The position numbers were made by a program, and so were the translations under genes. From Albidovulum sp. (GTDB lineage: Bacteria > Pseudomonadota > Alphaproteobacteria > Rhodobacterales > Rhodobacteraceae), in NCBI GenBank assembly GCA_028823855.1, contig JAPPFL010000079.1:20925-84924 (forward strand): a stretch of DNA of 64,000 nucleotides, given 5' to 3'. Below the pieces are notes generated by a model. That model had not been told where the DNA came from and did not search any database. It worked only from the letters and a program-made list of their open reading frames with translations. Shown here piece after piece: positions 30,571 to 39,985 of this stretch; the first letter of the stretch is position 1; each line of letters begins with the position of its first letter.

Positions 30571-31386
30571 CTATAAATTATTTTTTGCAGGCAATTCGAG
30601 AATCATGGATCTCAATGCCTCTTGCGCCAAATCTACGTCTATCAGTTCGACACTCTCGCCTTTGATACTGTAGTAGTGCGTTTCCGAGTTAATGCATCCC
30701 GACGGACAATCGCCCCACGCCTTGCGCATCGCGACGAACCAGGCTCCGTTAGTCTTGAATGCGTCGATACCGGAGCCGTCGGTCAATAAGCTGTCGATCG
30801 ACGCGCCGGCAACGCCGGCGATGGCCGAATACCTCTTGCGCGCGATGCGCAGGTTGGCGCGCTCCGGGAAATGCAGGATGACTACGCTGAGAGTTGGGTA
30901 CAGGTCGACCGCATGCAGCCCCAGCTTGGCATTGAGTTCGTCGAACGCCCCGTGCCCGGTCGGGGGCGCAGACCCGTTGCCCAAATCGGTCCAATGCTCG
31001 ATCAAATCTTCGAGAAGCTTGCCTTGGATTTCGAGGATCAATGTTGCGGGCGATTGCCGCGCGGCGATTTCTTTCATCGCCGGATAGCGATTCCTGATTC
31101 GCGTCAATACCAGATGGACCTCCCGACCGAGTCGATCGAGAAGAAAATCGTCCAAAAGCAGATCATCGCTCTCCATAGTTAAGATTCGTCTGGCGAGAAT
31201 AGCTGCATCTCGCGAAACGTCAGCTTCTCCAGAGACCGCATGCTCGACCATTGGTTCCGCCAAAGCTGCCGGGACTATTGGAGTCTGCATGATCCAAGAC
31301 GCAGCTAGGCATAGCGAGCACCACGCGGCGAGCACCGTATGCGGGCGACGGCGCAATTTGGGAAAACGCAGTCGGTGAATCTTCAT
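30571..31386 (-). CDS. Secreted protein of unknown function with GDCPSGC motif
   Basis: A 271-residue protein with an Arg-rich start and a long hydrophobic signal segment (TVLAAWCSLCLAASWIM). It is probably exported, with cleavage near ALA-EP around residue 44. The mature part is mixed helix/strand with no enzyme motif I know. Near the C-terminus KAWGDCPSGCINSETHYYSIKG carries a close Cys pair and aromatic strand. Similar GDCxxGC-plus-aromatic tails occur in uncharacterised secreted bacterial proteins, so this may be a small disulfide-linked or metal-binding site (inference). The frame is clean for its whole length, unlike its decayed neighbours. No operon partner. Confidence 0.65.
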   Translation of the reverse strand: MKIHRLRFPKLRRRPHTVLAAWCSLCLAASWIMQTPIVPAALAEPMVEHAVSGEADVSRDAAILARRILTMESDDLLLDDFLLDRLGREVHLVLTRIRNRYPAMKEIAARQSPATLILEIQGKLLEDLIEHWTDLGNGSAPPTGHGAFDELNAKLGLHAVDLYPTLSVVILHFPERANLRIARKRYSAIAGVAGASIDSLLTDGSGIDAFKTNGAWFVAMRKAWGDCPSGCINSETHYYSIKGESVELIDVDLAQEALRSMILELPAKNNL

Positions 31387-31589
31387 GGCTTTTCCTCTAT
31401 TCCGGCAATTCCTGGATCAAGTTGCGACGCTCTCCCGCGCTGTCGACCGCCGGTTGAGCGTAGCCCAAATGATTTCCGGACCTTTCCGAGAGTTCTAGTT
31501 TAAGCATTGTCGAGCGCGACCGATAGGCCGATCCCTAAACCGCCACCTGCTTGACCAATATTTTTTCGGGTGTTTAGCCTGAGTAGTAA

Positions 31590-32120
31590 AAGTGGTTTTT
31601 AACGTCCACTGCCGAGAATTCGTCGAGCCGCGAGCAGATATGCTGCTGGGTCGCCGCGACAGTATGCCCCGATGCGTCGCGCTCCAATGCTTGAGCTAGG
31701 CAAGAGCCTTCTCGACGTGATTGAGATCCGGGCTGCATGGCGGCTGGAAAAGCAATAGTCTAGTTGGCCCGCGCATCGACTTTCGGGCGGCCTTAAACCC
31801 GCTACTAGAGAATTCGTCCATTGCTACTTCATTTCCCGGCTACGTCGACCGGACCTTTCAGAATACCGCGCGGCAGTCGGTTCAACGCGCAGCGCGGCTT
31901 TGAAGGTCATGGCGTTCCAGCAGCGGCCTCGCGGCGGTTTCGACAGTGCGCCGGACTCTCGACTCGCGACCGCGCGGGCGGCATGTTGGATTTGGACAGG
32001 GTCTCTTCGATGAGAACAAGCCGGCGAGGATCAATCCGCTTATGGATTCGATTCCAGCGCTCCCGCTCGCGGACGATGTCCGTTCGAGTTTGTTCGGCGG
32101 TCTGAACAGCGTTTCAAATT
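31590..32120 (-). pseudogene. IS630-family transposase remnant
   Basis: On the minus strand from about 32115, TAEQTRTDIVRERERW and RIDPRRLVLIEETLSKSNMPP match the IS630 DDE_3 core. The first catalytic acid motif DET reads EET here. After frame changes, LLLFQPPCSPDLNHVEKALA (near 31730) matches the PPYSPDLNPIE region with the last acid. ICSRLDEFSAVDVKNHFYYSG (near 31610) matches the C-terminal end. The stretch between is deleted or scrambled and contains stops. Dead element. Confidence 0.75.
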
Positions 32121-32847
32121 AATGCTCGTCGCGACGAACGGCATTCAATATGTGCGGTAGCCGAAAATTGTACAGAGGATAGCCAGCTCCCAGGCAAGGC
32201 CGCGCAAAGCGAATGCGCGTCGATCCAAATGCCGCCCGTTCAGGATTTTCATCGGTCGAAATGACGCCGCTGTCGTTTTGTATCGATGAAGAAATTCATT
32301 CAATTGATTGGCGGTCGGACGTATTAATTCGTAGTTCGGACCGCGATTTGGGCCGTCCAATTGCGACCGCGATGCTCGGCGGTTCCGCATTGCCACTACT
32401 TTGGCGGTTTAAGATTTTCATTCTTTCTTTCCCAATTCCGGTTCGCAGTTCCAACTGCTCTAAAAGACCGTCCATGTCGCGGATTGGAATCTCGAATTAG
32501 CGACAAAGCCAGATCTGTTCTGCTCAAAGGAGTTCGCCGGATGAAGTAGGCAAGGATCTCCACACTACCCGCTTCAATTTCGCTCTAACGGCCAAGAGTG
32601 ACCCCGGCAATGGTAGCGTCGATTCGAACGAACTAGTTTCAGGGACATTATTCGCGCCTGCAGGAACGGAGCCGGCGCCCTCCCGAATAGATGTTGCCGA
32701 AATCTAGCTCAGGCTTTCCTCTAGTTGTCCGCGCAATTGCTTGCCAACCTACGCGGCCTTTGATATATGTTACTCCTGTAATGGAACCTTGCGCCCGGGA
32801 ATTTTCCCGAGAGCGGAACGGTTCACGTTTCAAGGGGGAGGTTATTC
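32121..32847. other. Intergenic, no gene recognised
   Basis: About 730 bases between the IS630 remnant and the binding-protein gene. No recognisable frame. The final 100 bases contain a TTTGATATATG stretch that could be a -10 element and end in the GGGGGAGG ribosome-binding site. Confidence 0.35.
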
Positions 32848-33942
32848 ATGAAACGTTTGAGAAACGGAGTGTTGGCATCGATCGTGTCGTTTGCTTTCGG
32901 TGCTTTAGTATTTGGTTCGTCGGGAATCGCCGTAGCTGAGGAAAGATGCGACGATCCTCGTGTTGCGAACGCGATCGAGGAAGGCGAACTGATCGTCGTC
33001 GCAAGCATATTCGAGACTCCCGAAACGCAAAATGCGCACCGGGAAGGATTTTTGAAGTATTGGTGCCTACCTGACGATTTCAAAATTTCTTACGATATAC
33101 GGAATACGTCTGGGACCATTGCTCGCATCGAAGCGGAAGTAAGCCAGGGCGTTCCGATTTCCGGCGATGTCACGACAATGCCGGCGATCACGTGGTTTAC
33201 CGACGCCGTTGAGCGCGGCTTGATAATGGCTTACGAGTCGCCGGAATACGAGCATATGAAATTGCCGGAACGGATCGGCCTTAACAATCGACCCTACTGG
33301 ACATCGGATATGTACATGATGTTTCCGATGTGGAATGGCGACGAACTTCCAGATCTGGAGATCGAAAGCTGGCACGATCTCTTGAAGCCCGAGCTCAAGG
33401 GCAAAATGAGCCTTATGGACGGCTCTTCGCTGCAGTCGGTCGCGCTAGTGTTTCACTATCTCCGGCAAAGGCTTCCGGAGGACTATTGGGAGAAGTTAGC
33501 GGCGCAGGATATTCTAATCTCATCGAACTCCATGCACGGTGTCGAGATGATGATGTCCGGGGAGAGGCCGATGTCAATTCTCGGCGTGTCGGCTGATGCA
33601 AACGTGCTATCGGATCAAGGCGCGACGCATGTCCGCACGGCGATTCCGAAAGAAGGAGTCATGCTGCAGGAGCAGGCGACCGCAGCGTTCGCGGACGCCC
33701 CGCATCCGAATGCCGCGCAGCTTTGGATCGATTTCCTTCGCAGCCATCCGGGCCAGGTCATCTTCGAAAAATACGAAGGTCGGGTTCCGGGCAGAGAAGG
33801 CGTGCCAAGCAGCTTTGCGTTGACGCCGAATGCAGACGATATCGGCGACGCGGCATTCGCTCCCGACTACGCCGAAATCGCGAGGAATGCTGAATTGGTT
33901 CGTGAAGCCCAAGAGGCGTTTGCTGCAATCTTCATCAACTGA
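32848..33942 (+). CDS. Iron/polyamine-type ABC transporter substrate-binding protein
   Basis: A 364-residue exported binding protein of the Fe3+/spermidine-putrescine class. A signal peptide of about 30 residues ends GIAVA-EE. The mature N-terminus ANAIEEGELIVVASIFETPE is the class-typical first strand, and VPGREGVPSSFALTP is the C-terminal hinge segment. GGGGGAGG lies upstream of the ATG. It heads an operon with an ATPase and a fused double permease. The Tyr pair typical of ferric binding proteins is not obvious, so ligand (iron, polyamine, phosphonate or other) is open. Confidence 0.88.
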   Translation: MKRLRNGVLASIVSFAFGALVFGSSGIAVAEERCDDPRVANAIEEGELIVVASIFETPETQNAHREGFLKYWCLPDDFKISYDIRNTSGTIARIEAEVSQGVPISGDVTTMPAITWFTDAVERGLIMAYESPEYEHMKLPERIGLNNRPYWTSDMYMMFPMWNGDELPDLEIESWHDLLKPELKGKMSLMDGSSLQSVALVFHYLRQRLPEDYWEKLAAQDILISSNSMHGVEMMMSGERPMSILGVSADANVLSDQGATHVRTAIPKEGVMLQEQATAAFADAPHPNAAQLWIDFLRSHPGQVIFEKYEGRVPGREGVPSSFALTPNADDIGDAAFAPDYAEIARNAELVREAQEAFAAIFIN

Positions 33943-33952
33943 GTGACGGACT

Positions 33953-33976
33953 CGGCCTTCGCTTGCGCGAAGGCCG
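33953..33976 (+). terminator. Intercistronic stem-loop after the binding-protein gene
   Basis: A perfect 10-bp stem CGGCCTTCGC / GCGAAGGCCG closes a TTGC loop, starting 10 bases after the binding-protein stop and 118 bases before the ATPase start. No T-run follows. Same position in its operon as the hairpin at 18267-18300, so it probably sets a high binding-protein to channel ratio. Confidence 0.6.
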
Positions 33977-34094
33977 GGATGACGCGAAGCATCTAAAGAT
34001 GCGGTCGAAAATCAATAAGCGGGCGGATCGCTTCCTTGGAATTCCGCCCGTCATCCCTGTTTCTGGTTAACTTTTCGATAAGTTGGAGGCCTAG

Positions 34095-35198
34095 GTGGCA
34101 GCATTCGTTGCGGTCGAAGGGCTGCGAAAGACGTTCGGTCAATCATGGGCCGTCGACGACGTAAATTTCGAGGTCGAGGAAGGAAAGCTCCTCGTCCTCC
34201 TCGGGCCTAGCGGCTGCGGGAAAACAACTACTCTTCGATGCGTTGGAGGATTGGAGCAGCCGGAACACGGCAGAATCGTCATTGACGGAGAAGACGTTAC
34301 GAATGCCGCTAAAGGCTTGTTTCTGCAGCCGAATGTTCGCGGCATGGGGATGGTCGCGCAATCCTACGCAATTTGGCCGCACATGAATGTATTCGAGAAT
34401 GTGGCCTTTCCGCTCAGGATGCAAAAGTTCGGAAAATCGGAAATTTCGGAGCGAGTCCGGGAAGCCCTCAACGTCGTCCGGCTAGGCGAACTTGGCGGTC
34501 GGAATGCAACAGACTTGTCCGGCGGACAGCAGCAGCGAGTCGCTTTGGCACGAGCTATAGTCGGAAGGCCGAAAGTGCTGCTTTTCGACGAGCCGCTTAG
34601 CAATCTCGACGCGAAATTGCGCGAGGAAATGAGGTACTTGCTAAAGGACATTCAAAGGGAAATAAAGATTACTGCGATTTACGTGACTCATGATCAGGCC
34701 GAGGCCATGGCGCTAGGAGACGAACTCCTGGTTATGAATGAGGGGCGAATAGAACAGCGCGGCAGCGCGAAGTCGCTATATTGCGAACCCAGAACGCGCT
34801 TTGTCGCCGATTTCATCGGCGTTGCCAATCTACTTGAAGGGACGCTGGTTGGCGAATCGGCGAACGGCGAGGATACTTTGGAAGTGAAACTGGGTAGCGG
34901 CGATACATCTAGAATCCTCAAGGTTCTCAGGGGTTCTGCCGAAACGAGACGCGACATTACCATACTCATACGTCCCGAATGGGTGCGTATTCTCTCCGGA
35001 CAGCCGGAATCAGAGAATAATGTTATTCGGGGCTTCGTTGACAAGTGCCAGTATCTTGGCGACCGGACGGAGGTGCTCGTCAATACTGAGTACTTGACGA
35101 TGAGAGCCTGGATCGACGGCGCCGCCGAATTCGAGGACGGCCAGGAGATTTTCATGGAAATCGACGGCGGGAAATGCATTGCGCTCCCGGCGAATTGA
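34095..35198 (+). CDS. ABC transporter ATPase (FbpC/PotA type)
   Basis: A 367-residue ATPase. It starts at GTG 34095 with TTGGAGG upstream. Walker A GPSGCGKTT near residue 37, Q-loop MVAQSYAIWPHM, signature LSGGQQQRVALARAI, Walker B VLLFDEPLSNLDA and switch His in YVTHDQAEAM are all present. A C-terminal TOBE domain includes ILIRPEWVRI. Powers the importer formed with the flanking binding protein and permease. Confidence 0.92.
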   Translation: MAAFVAVEGLRKTFGQSWAVDDVNFEVEEGKLLVLLGPSGCGKTTTLRCVGGLEQPEHGRIVIDGEDVTNAAKGLFLQPNVRGMGMVAQSYAIWPHMNVFENVAFPLRMQKFGKSEISERVREALNVVRLGELGGRNATDLSGGQQQRVALARAIVGRPKVLLFDEPLSNLDAKLREEMRYLLKDIQREIKITAIYVTHDQAEAMALGDELLVMNEGRIEQRGSAKSLYCEPRTRFVADFIGVANLLEGTLVGESANGEDTLEVKLGSGDTSRILKVLRGSAETRRDITILIRPEWVRILSGQPESENNVIRGFVDKCQYLGDRTEVLVNTEYLTMRAWIDGAAEFEDGQEIFMEIDGGKCIALPAN

Positions 35199-35261
35199 TC
35201 TGTCAAGGATTGGTTCGATCAACGGCGGCAGCGCGAACGCCGCCGGGCACCGAGTCCCGTG

Positions 35262-36971
35262 ATGATTGAACTGACGGCGGCATCGTCTTCCGCGAGCCGG
35301 ACTAGAGCGTTTTTTGCCGAAAGCCTGCGCATTGACAAGCTTGTGTTTTGGGCGGTCGTCGTTCTGCTCGCAGTTGCGATACTTTATCCTGCCTCGATGT
35401 CGGTTTACGCCGCATTCACGGAAAGGGGAAGTTTCAGCCTTGGAGGGTTCGGCCGAATTCTCGAACACCCTTCGGTCCGAAAGGAAATCGTTACCACTAT
35501 AATATTCGCCGCCGGAGCGACGCTCGGCGCGACCGCGATTGGCGTGCCGCTCGCGTGGATAAACGCTCGGACAGATGTTCCCGCGCGGCAGTTCCTGGAA
35601 ATTCTCTGCGTTATTCCCTTGTTCATTTCCGCATTCGTGGGCGCCATGGCCTGGCGCCTTCTGCTCGTGCCGCGCGCGGGAATGCTGACCCGCATGCTGA
35701 CGGATTGGGGCTGGCCTACGGAACTGCTGCCGGACGTGTATTCTATAACATCCATGATCGTAATTCAGTCGATCTTCTACTCGCCGTTCATGTACCTCTA
35801 CGCGGTTGCGTCATTGCGGCAGATGGACCCGAGCCTGGAAGAAGTGGCGCGCATTCACGGCGCGAGCCTCTGGCAGACTATTTGGCGAATAACGCTGTCC
35901 GTGAATGGACCTGCGCTGCTTTCGGGGATGGTGCTCGTTTTCGTATTTACAGTCGGGACCCTGGAAATTCCGATGGCTTTGGGCGTAGCGGGCGGAAACT
36001 ACGTTCTCGCCACGCGTATCTGGACTTTGATGAGCTACTACCCGCAGGATTTGGCGATGGCGGCTTCGCTCGGAATTCTTGCGATCGTCATCGCGGGGAC
36101 GGGTATTTTGATACAGCAGAGACTGCTAGGCGAGCGCAAGTTTACGACCGTAACCGGCAAGGGCTATCGCGCCAAGCGCATTCAGCTGGGTCGCGGCCGA
36201 TGGGTCGCCTTCGGGCTCGTGTTCTCATACGTCTTGATCGCCGTAATCGCGCCACTCGTCGTTCTGGTTCTCGTCGGCTTGCAGAAATACTGGGGCGGAA
36301 TTTTCAAGCTCGATTTATTTACTTTGGACAATTTCCGCAGCGTAATGTTCGAGTACGATGTTACGAGGCGCGCGATCGTCAATTCGCTTGTCGCCTGTTC
36401 GGCCGCCGCTACCATTGCCGTGTTCCTGTCGGCCATTTTGTCGCAGACCCGCTCAAGGCGGGGAGAATCGCTCATGGGGCTGCTTGTCCTGCTTCCAATC
36501 GCAATTCCGGGTGCCGTTTTCGGCATGATGGTGCTTTTCGCGTTCGTCAGGACGCCGATCTACAATACGCTCTACATTATTATCTTCGCCTATGTTATCG
36601 GCTATTTCTACTTGGCGTACCGGGCTATCTACTCCGTTCGGCTGTCGATACACGACGAACTTGAGCAGTCGGCCCGCATTCATGGCGCCACTTGGTGGCA
36701 ATCCACTCGGAAAATTCTCCTACCGCTTTTGAAGCCGGGGATTTTTTCCGCCTGGCTGATGACTTTCGTAATTTTGGTCAGGGAATTTTCCTCGGTCATG
36801 TTTCTATACCGGAACGGTACGGAAGTGATGTCGGTCGTGTTCTTCTTGCTCATGGAACGGCACTCGGCCCGGCTCGCGGCATTCATGGTGATCCAGACGG
36901 TACTGCTTCTGATAGTGATGGCGATTTTCCAAAGGATTAGCTACCGCAATTCGGAGACCATTACCGTATAG
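35262..36971 (+). CDS. Fused double permease of the iron/polyamine ABC importer (FbpB type)
   Basis: About 569 residues with two consecutive BPD_transp_1 units of about six membrane segments each, so one chain forms the whole channel, as in FbpB/ThiP proteins. EAA loops are at SLEEVARIHGASLWQTIWRITL (first half) and ELEQSARIHGATWWQSTRKILLPL (second half). ATG 35262 follows an in-frame GTG by one codon; neither has a strong ribosome-binding site. It lies 63 bases past the ATPase. Intact. Confidence 0.9.
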   Translation: MIELTAASSSASRTRAFFAESLRIDKLVFWAVVVLLAVAILYPASMSVYAAFTERGSFSLGGFGRILEHPSVRKEIVTTIIFAAGATLGATAIGVPLAWINARTDVPARQFLEILCVIPLFISAFVGAMAWRLLLVPRAGMLTRMLTDWGWPTELLPDVYSITSMIVIQSIFYSPFMYLYAVASLRQMDPSLEEVARIHGASLWQTIWRITLSVNGPALLSGMVLVFVFTVGTLEIPMALGVAGGNYVLATRIWTLMSYYPQDLAMAASLGILAIVIAGTGILIQQRLLGERKFTTVTGKGYRAKRIQLGRGRWVAFGLVFSYVLIAVIAPLVVLVLVGLQKYWGGIFKLDLFTLDNFRSVMFEYDVTRRAIVNSLVACSAAATIAVFLSAILSQTRSRRGESLMGLLVLLPIAIPGAVFGMMVLFAFVRTPIYNTLYIIIFAYVIGYFYLAYRAIYSVRLSIHDELEQSARIHGATWWQSTRKILLPLLKPGIFSAWLMTFVILVREFSSVMFLYRNGTEVMSVVFFLLMERHSARLAAFMVIQTVLLLIVMAIFQRISYRNSETITV

Positions 36972-37769
36972 CGAACATTTCTTTCGCGCTGTCGAACTGG
37001 TCGGCGTTCCCCGTGAGGTTCCCAAAAGGGAGTAACCGCTTTGCCGGCGATCGGATTGGGCGCAGGCGGCATTGACATAATCCGGCGTCGGTCAATCCGC
37101 CTTGCATGCTCCGGCAGGCGACGCTGCGAGTTCAAATAGGATTCTCGCGCTTGGAGCCGAAGAAACGCCGCTCGAATCGCTTCCGGGCACGGCTAGCCTA
37201 TCGCACTTCCAATTCACCCGGATTGAAAGCAAATGCGCGTATTTCGAAAGGATATCGTGACGCCAAATGTACGAATTCAGAGCATCCGTCGACAATCGCC
37301 AATGACCGGTTTGATAGCCGGCATTCGCGACAAAGCCGTTCGAACTTGTCGCGCATTTTCGCGATTCGCAACCAAGCGATAACGGAATCGGCCGGAGCTC
37401 GGCGGAACAGATAAATTTACGATAGACGATTCATCTGCGATAGCTCGACAATATGTCTTTGGCGGAAAACGCTTTTCCGTCGCCTAGGATATCGCTCTAC
37501 GTCGTTCCGAAAATTCTAGACCGCCTCGGAATGCCCTTTCAGACGTTTCGGTTCAATTTATTTGCGCAAATTCAAGCTCCGCAACTGTCGAAGGCTGTCG
37601 CCGGACTTTGCGCGGAACAGGCTGCGCCGCTCTTCGGAATCTCCGACCTCCCGGCCCAATCAGGATGCATTCGCATTGAGCCGACATGGCCGTCCCAACC
37701 CGAGCGATTGTTCCTGCAATTCTCTCCGCAACCGGGAATCGGGGACTTGTGCTCGGCGCCCGGCCTTGG
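36972..37769. other. Intergenic, no gene recognised
   Basis: About 800 bases between convergent transcription units. A plus-strand frame at 37453-37773 is open for about 106 codons but has no family features. No clear bidirectional terminator was found. Confidence 0.4.
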
Positions 37770-38288
37770 CTAGGACGGGGGCTGCGCACTTACGCGAATC
37801 CATTCGGACTCCACTTTCGATGGATCCTCGACAGTCCTAATCAACCCGTTCTTAAAGTTGCCGAGGCGCAGCCTTTCGGTTTCGATTATTGCCTCGACGG
37901 TTATTTCAACCTTGGCACCGGGCATACCCAAGGCGGCGACCTGAATAAGCGTGCTAGCCGGTCGGTTGACCTTGAAGAATTTGAACCTTTCGTCGGATGC
38001 CGCGTAATATTCCTTTAGGTCCAGAACGTAGGTAGTCGTCGTTACGACATCGTCGAACGTTGCTCCGACATGGCCCAGACCGATCTCTATGTTTTCGCAG
38101 GCCTGCCGGATCTGCTCTCGCATGGTTTTGCCGGGAATTTCGCCCCCGGGCAGGCGGGGCAACTGCCCGGAAAGGTAAATATGCGTGTGGGTATCGTCGC
38201 TTACAACGTTGATCGGCGTATACAGCAACTCTCCATTTTCAACCCGCGCCCACATATCGTCGGGAATCAAGTACATTCGTCTAAGCAT
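37770..38288 (-). CDS. RidA family protein (single domain)
   Basis: A 172-residue YjgF/YER057c/UK114 protein. RidA relatives hydrolyse reactive enamines/imines to ketones and ammonia. THIYLSGQLPRLPGG, ACENIEIGLGHVGATFDDVVTTTTYVLDL and KVEITVEAIIE are class-typical. The position of the Arg of E. coli RidA (PARSCVEV) is PASTLIQV here, so it lacks that residue and is not a Rid1-type enzyme. It is about 40 residues longer than RidA, with a C-terminal tail. GGGAGGAG precedes the ATG. It is the last member of the minus-strand catabolic cluster that also holds two triple-domain RidA proteins. Confidence 0.88.
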   Translation of the reverse strand: MLRRMYLIPDDMWARVENGELLYTPINVVSDDTHTHIYLSGQLPRLPGGEIPGKTMREQIRQACENIEIGLGHVGATFDDVVTTTTYVLDLKEYYAASDERFKFFKVNRPASTLIQVAALGMPGAKVEITVEAIIETERLRLGNFKNGLIRTVEDPSKVESEWIRVSAQPPS

Positions 38289-38776
38289 TTACGTCTCCTC
38301 CCTCAAAAAATGACGAAATCAAATTTTCACTGGTCGCGCTTAATCTGGATCACGCCGGTTCCGCAAAAGGTTGCAAGCCAAATGCCGCCATTGTCAAGCA
38401 GTATAGTCGCGATTCCGGTAAATCAACAGAATTTCCCGCTATTGACAACCTGTCGAATTCGTTCGGATTTTAAGCGCATTTAACGCCGCAAGGAGTATCA
38501 AACGGGATTTTTGCGATCCGTGTCGCTCTCCGCCGCACTTCGCCAGCCGAAAATATTGAGGGCTCGCGATCGGCTTTATTGCGCGAACGAGAGCGGCGGC
38601 TCCGTCCGGAGAATTCGGATCGGCGAAATCTATCGCAAATTGCCGTCGTCAGCTGACCCGCCGGCAAACAAATCGCGGCCGAAGGGATGCCCGCCCCCGT
38701 GAGCCGCGGCAAATTCAACATTGCGATGCAGCCGATATTTTCGCGCGAGTTGCCCCCATCATCCGCTGCGGCGAGT
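38289..38776. other. Intergenic, no gene recognised
   Basis: About 490 bases upstream of the single-domain RidA gene. The region 38300-38470 is AT-rich and probably contains its promoter; nothing else was recognised. Confidence 0.4.
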
Positions 38777-39985
38777 CTAGACGATTCCGTTGCGCCGGCA
38801 TTCTTCGATTTGCTTTGGCGTCAGCTTTAGAAGGTCCGCCAAAACGGAGTCGTTATCGGCCCCGAGAGCGGGCGGAGGCTTGCGGATAGAAGCGGGCGTT
38901 CCGGAGAGGCTGTAAGGAATACCGAGCATGCGTATCGTCCCGGCCGTTGCGTGGTCAAGGGAAGCCACCATTCCGAGAGCGCTAGTCTGCGGGTCTTCGA
39001 TCGCATCGTTGACCTTGTTTATCGGACCGCAGGGAATCCCTTGGACCTGAAGGTCGGCGAACCATTCGGCAGTCTTTCGCGTCGCCATCGTCTCCGCGAT
39101 AAGCGCATCGATCTCTTCACGGTTCCGAACGCGGTTTTCGTTGCGTTCGAACCTCTCGTCCCGCGACCATTCGGGATGGCCCAGGCATTCGGCGAACCGG
39201 GCGAACTGCACGTCATTTCCTACGGCTAGCGCTATGTTTCCGTCTGCGCAGGCGAATGCTCGGTATGGAACAATGTTGGGATGGCCATTGCCGTATCGCC
39301 CGGGAGTCTTTCCGCTTGCCAGATAGTTGGAGGCGACATTGACAAGCATGGAAACGCCGGTGGCGAAAAGGGTAGCTTCGATCTTCTGCCCGCGACCGGT
39401 GCGCTCCCGCGCATTCAGGGCGGCAAGGATTCCCATCGTCGCATACATTCCCGTGCAGACGTCCACGATGGCGACTCCAAGCTTCATAGGATCGCCGTCT
39501 TGGTCACCGGTGATGCTCATCAGGCCGCTCTCGGCCTGCATCAGGAAATCGTAACCCGGCATGCCTCCGCGAGGTCCGGAATTGCCGTAACCGGTGATTT
39601 CGCAATGAATAAGCCTCGGCGCCTCCCTTTCGCGCCACTCCTCGGTGATGCCCCACTTCTCAAGCGTGCCGGATTTGAAATTTTCCACGACTACGTCCGC
39701 GGAGCGAAGAAGCGACTTGAGCAATTCCAATCCGCGCGGGTCCTTGAGATTGAGAGTGATTCCGCGCTTATTTCGGTTCACCCCGAGGAAATAAGCCGAT
39801 TCTCCGTCCACGAATGGCGGTCCCCAGGAGCGGGTGTCGTCGCCTTTGCCGGGCTGCTCCACCTTTATGACTTCGGCACCCAGGTCGCCTAGGTTCATGG
39901 TACAAAACGGGCCGGCCAGTATCCGGCTGAGATCGATGACGCGAACCGAATTTAGCGGACCAAGAGGTTCGGAATCTTGCGTCAT
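38777..39985 (-). CDS. CaiB/BaiF family CoA transferase
   Basis: A 402-residue type III CoA transferase that moves CoA between carboxylic acids. The N-terminus reads RVIDLSRILAGPFCTMNLGDLGAEVIKVE, followed by FLGVNRNKRGITLNLKDPRG. The nucleophile Asp lies in VAIVDVCTGMYATMG. Its ATG overlaps the stop of the enoyl-CoA hydratase gene (ATGA), so the two are translationally coupled. With the hydratase and a VOC epimerase-like gene upstream it forms an acyl-CoA activation and processing unit next to a TctABC importer. The acid activated is not known. Confidence 0.92.
   Translation of the reverse strand: MTQDSEPLGPLNSVRVIDLSRILAGPFCTMNLGDLGAEVIKVEQPGKGDDTRSWGPPFVDGESAYFLGVNRNKRGITLNLKDPRGLELLKSLLRSADVVVENFKSGTLEKWGITEEWREREAPRLIHCEITGYGNSGPRGGMPGYDFLMQAESGLMSITGDQDGDPMKLGVAIVDVCTGMYATMGILAALNARERTGRGQKIEATLFATGVSMLVNVASNYLASGKTPGRYGNGHPNIVPYRAFACADGNIALAVGNDVQFARFAECLGHPEWSRDERFERNENRVRNREEIDALIAETMATRKTAEWFADLQVQGIPCGPINKVNDAIEDPQTSALGMVASLDHATAGTIRMLGIPYSLSGTPASIRKPPPALGADNDSVLADLLKLTPKQIEECRRNGIV

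Noticed and set aside
35348..36664. A 438-codon open stretch overlapping the double permease
   Set aside because: It is the +1 shadow of the intact permease gene, with Arg-rich content and no membrane or enzyme features.
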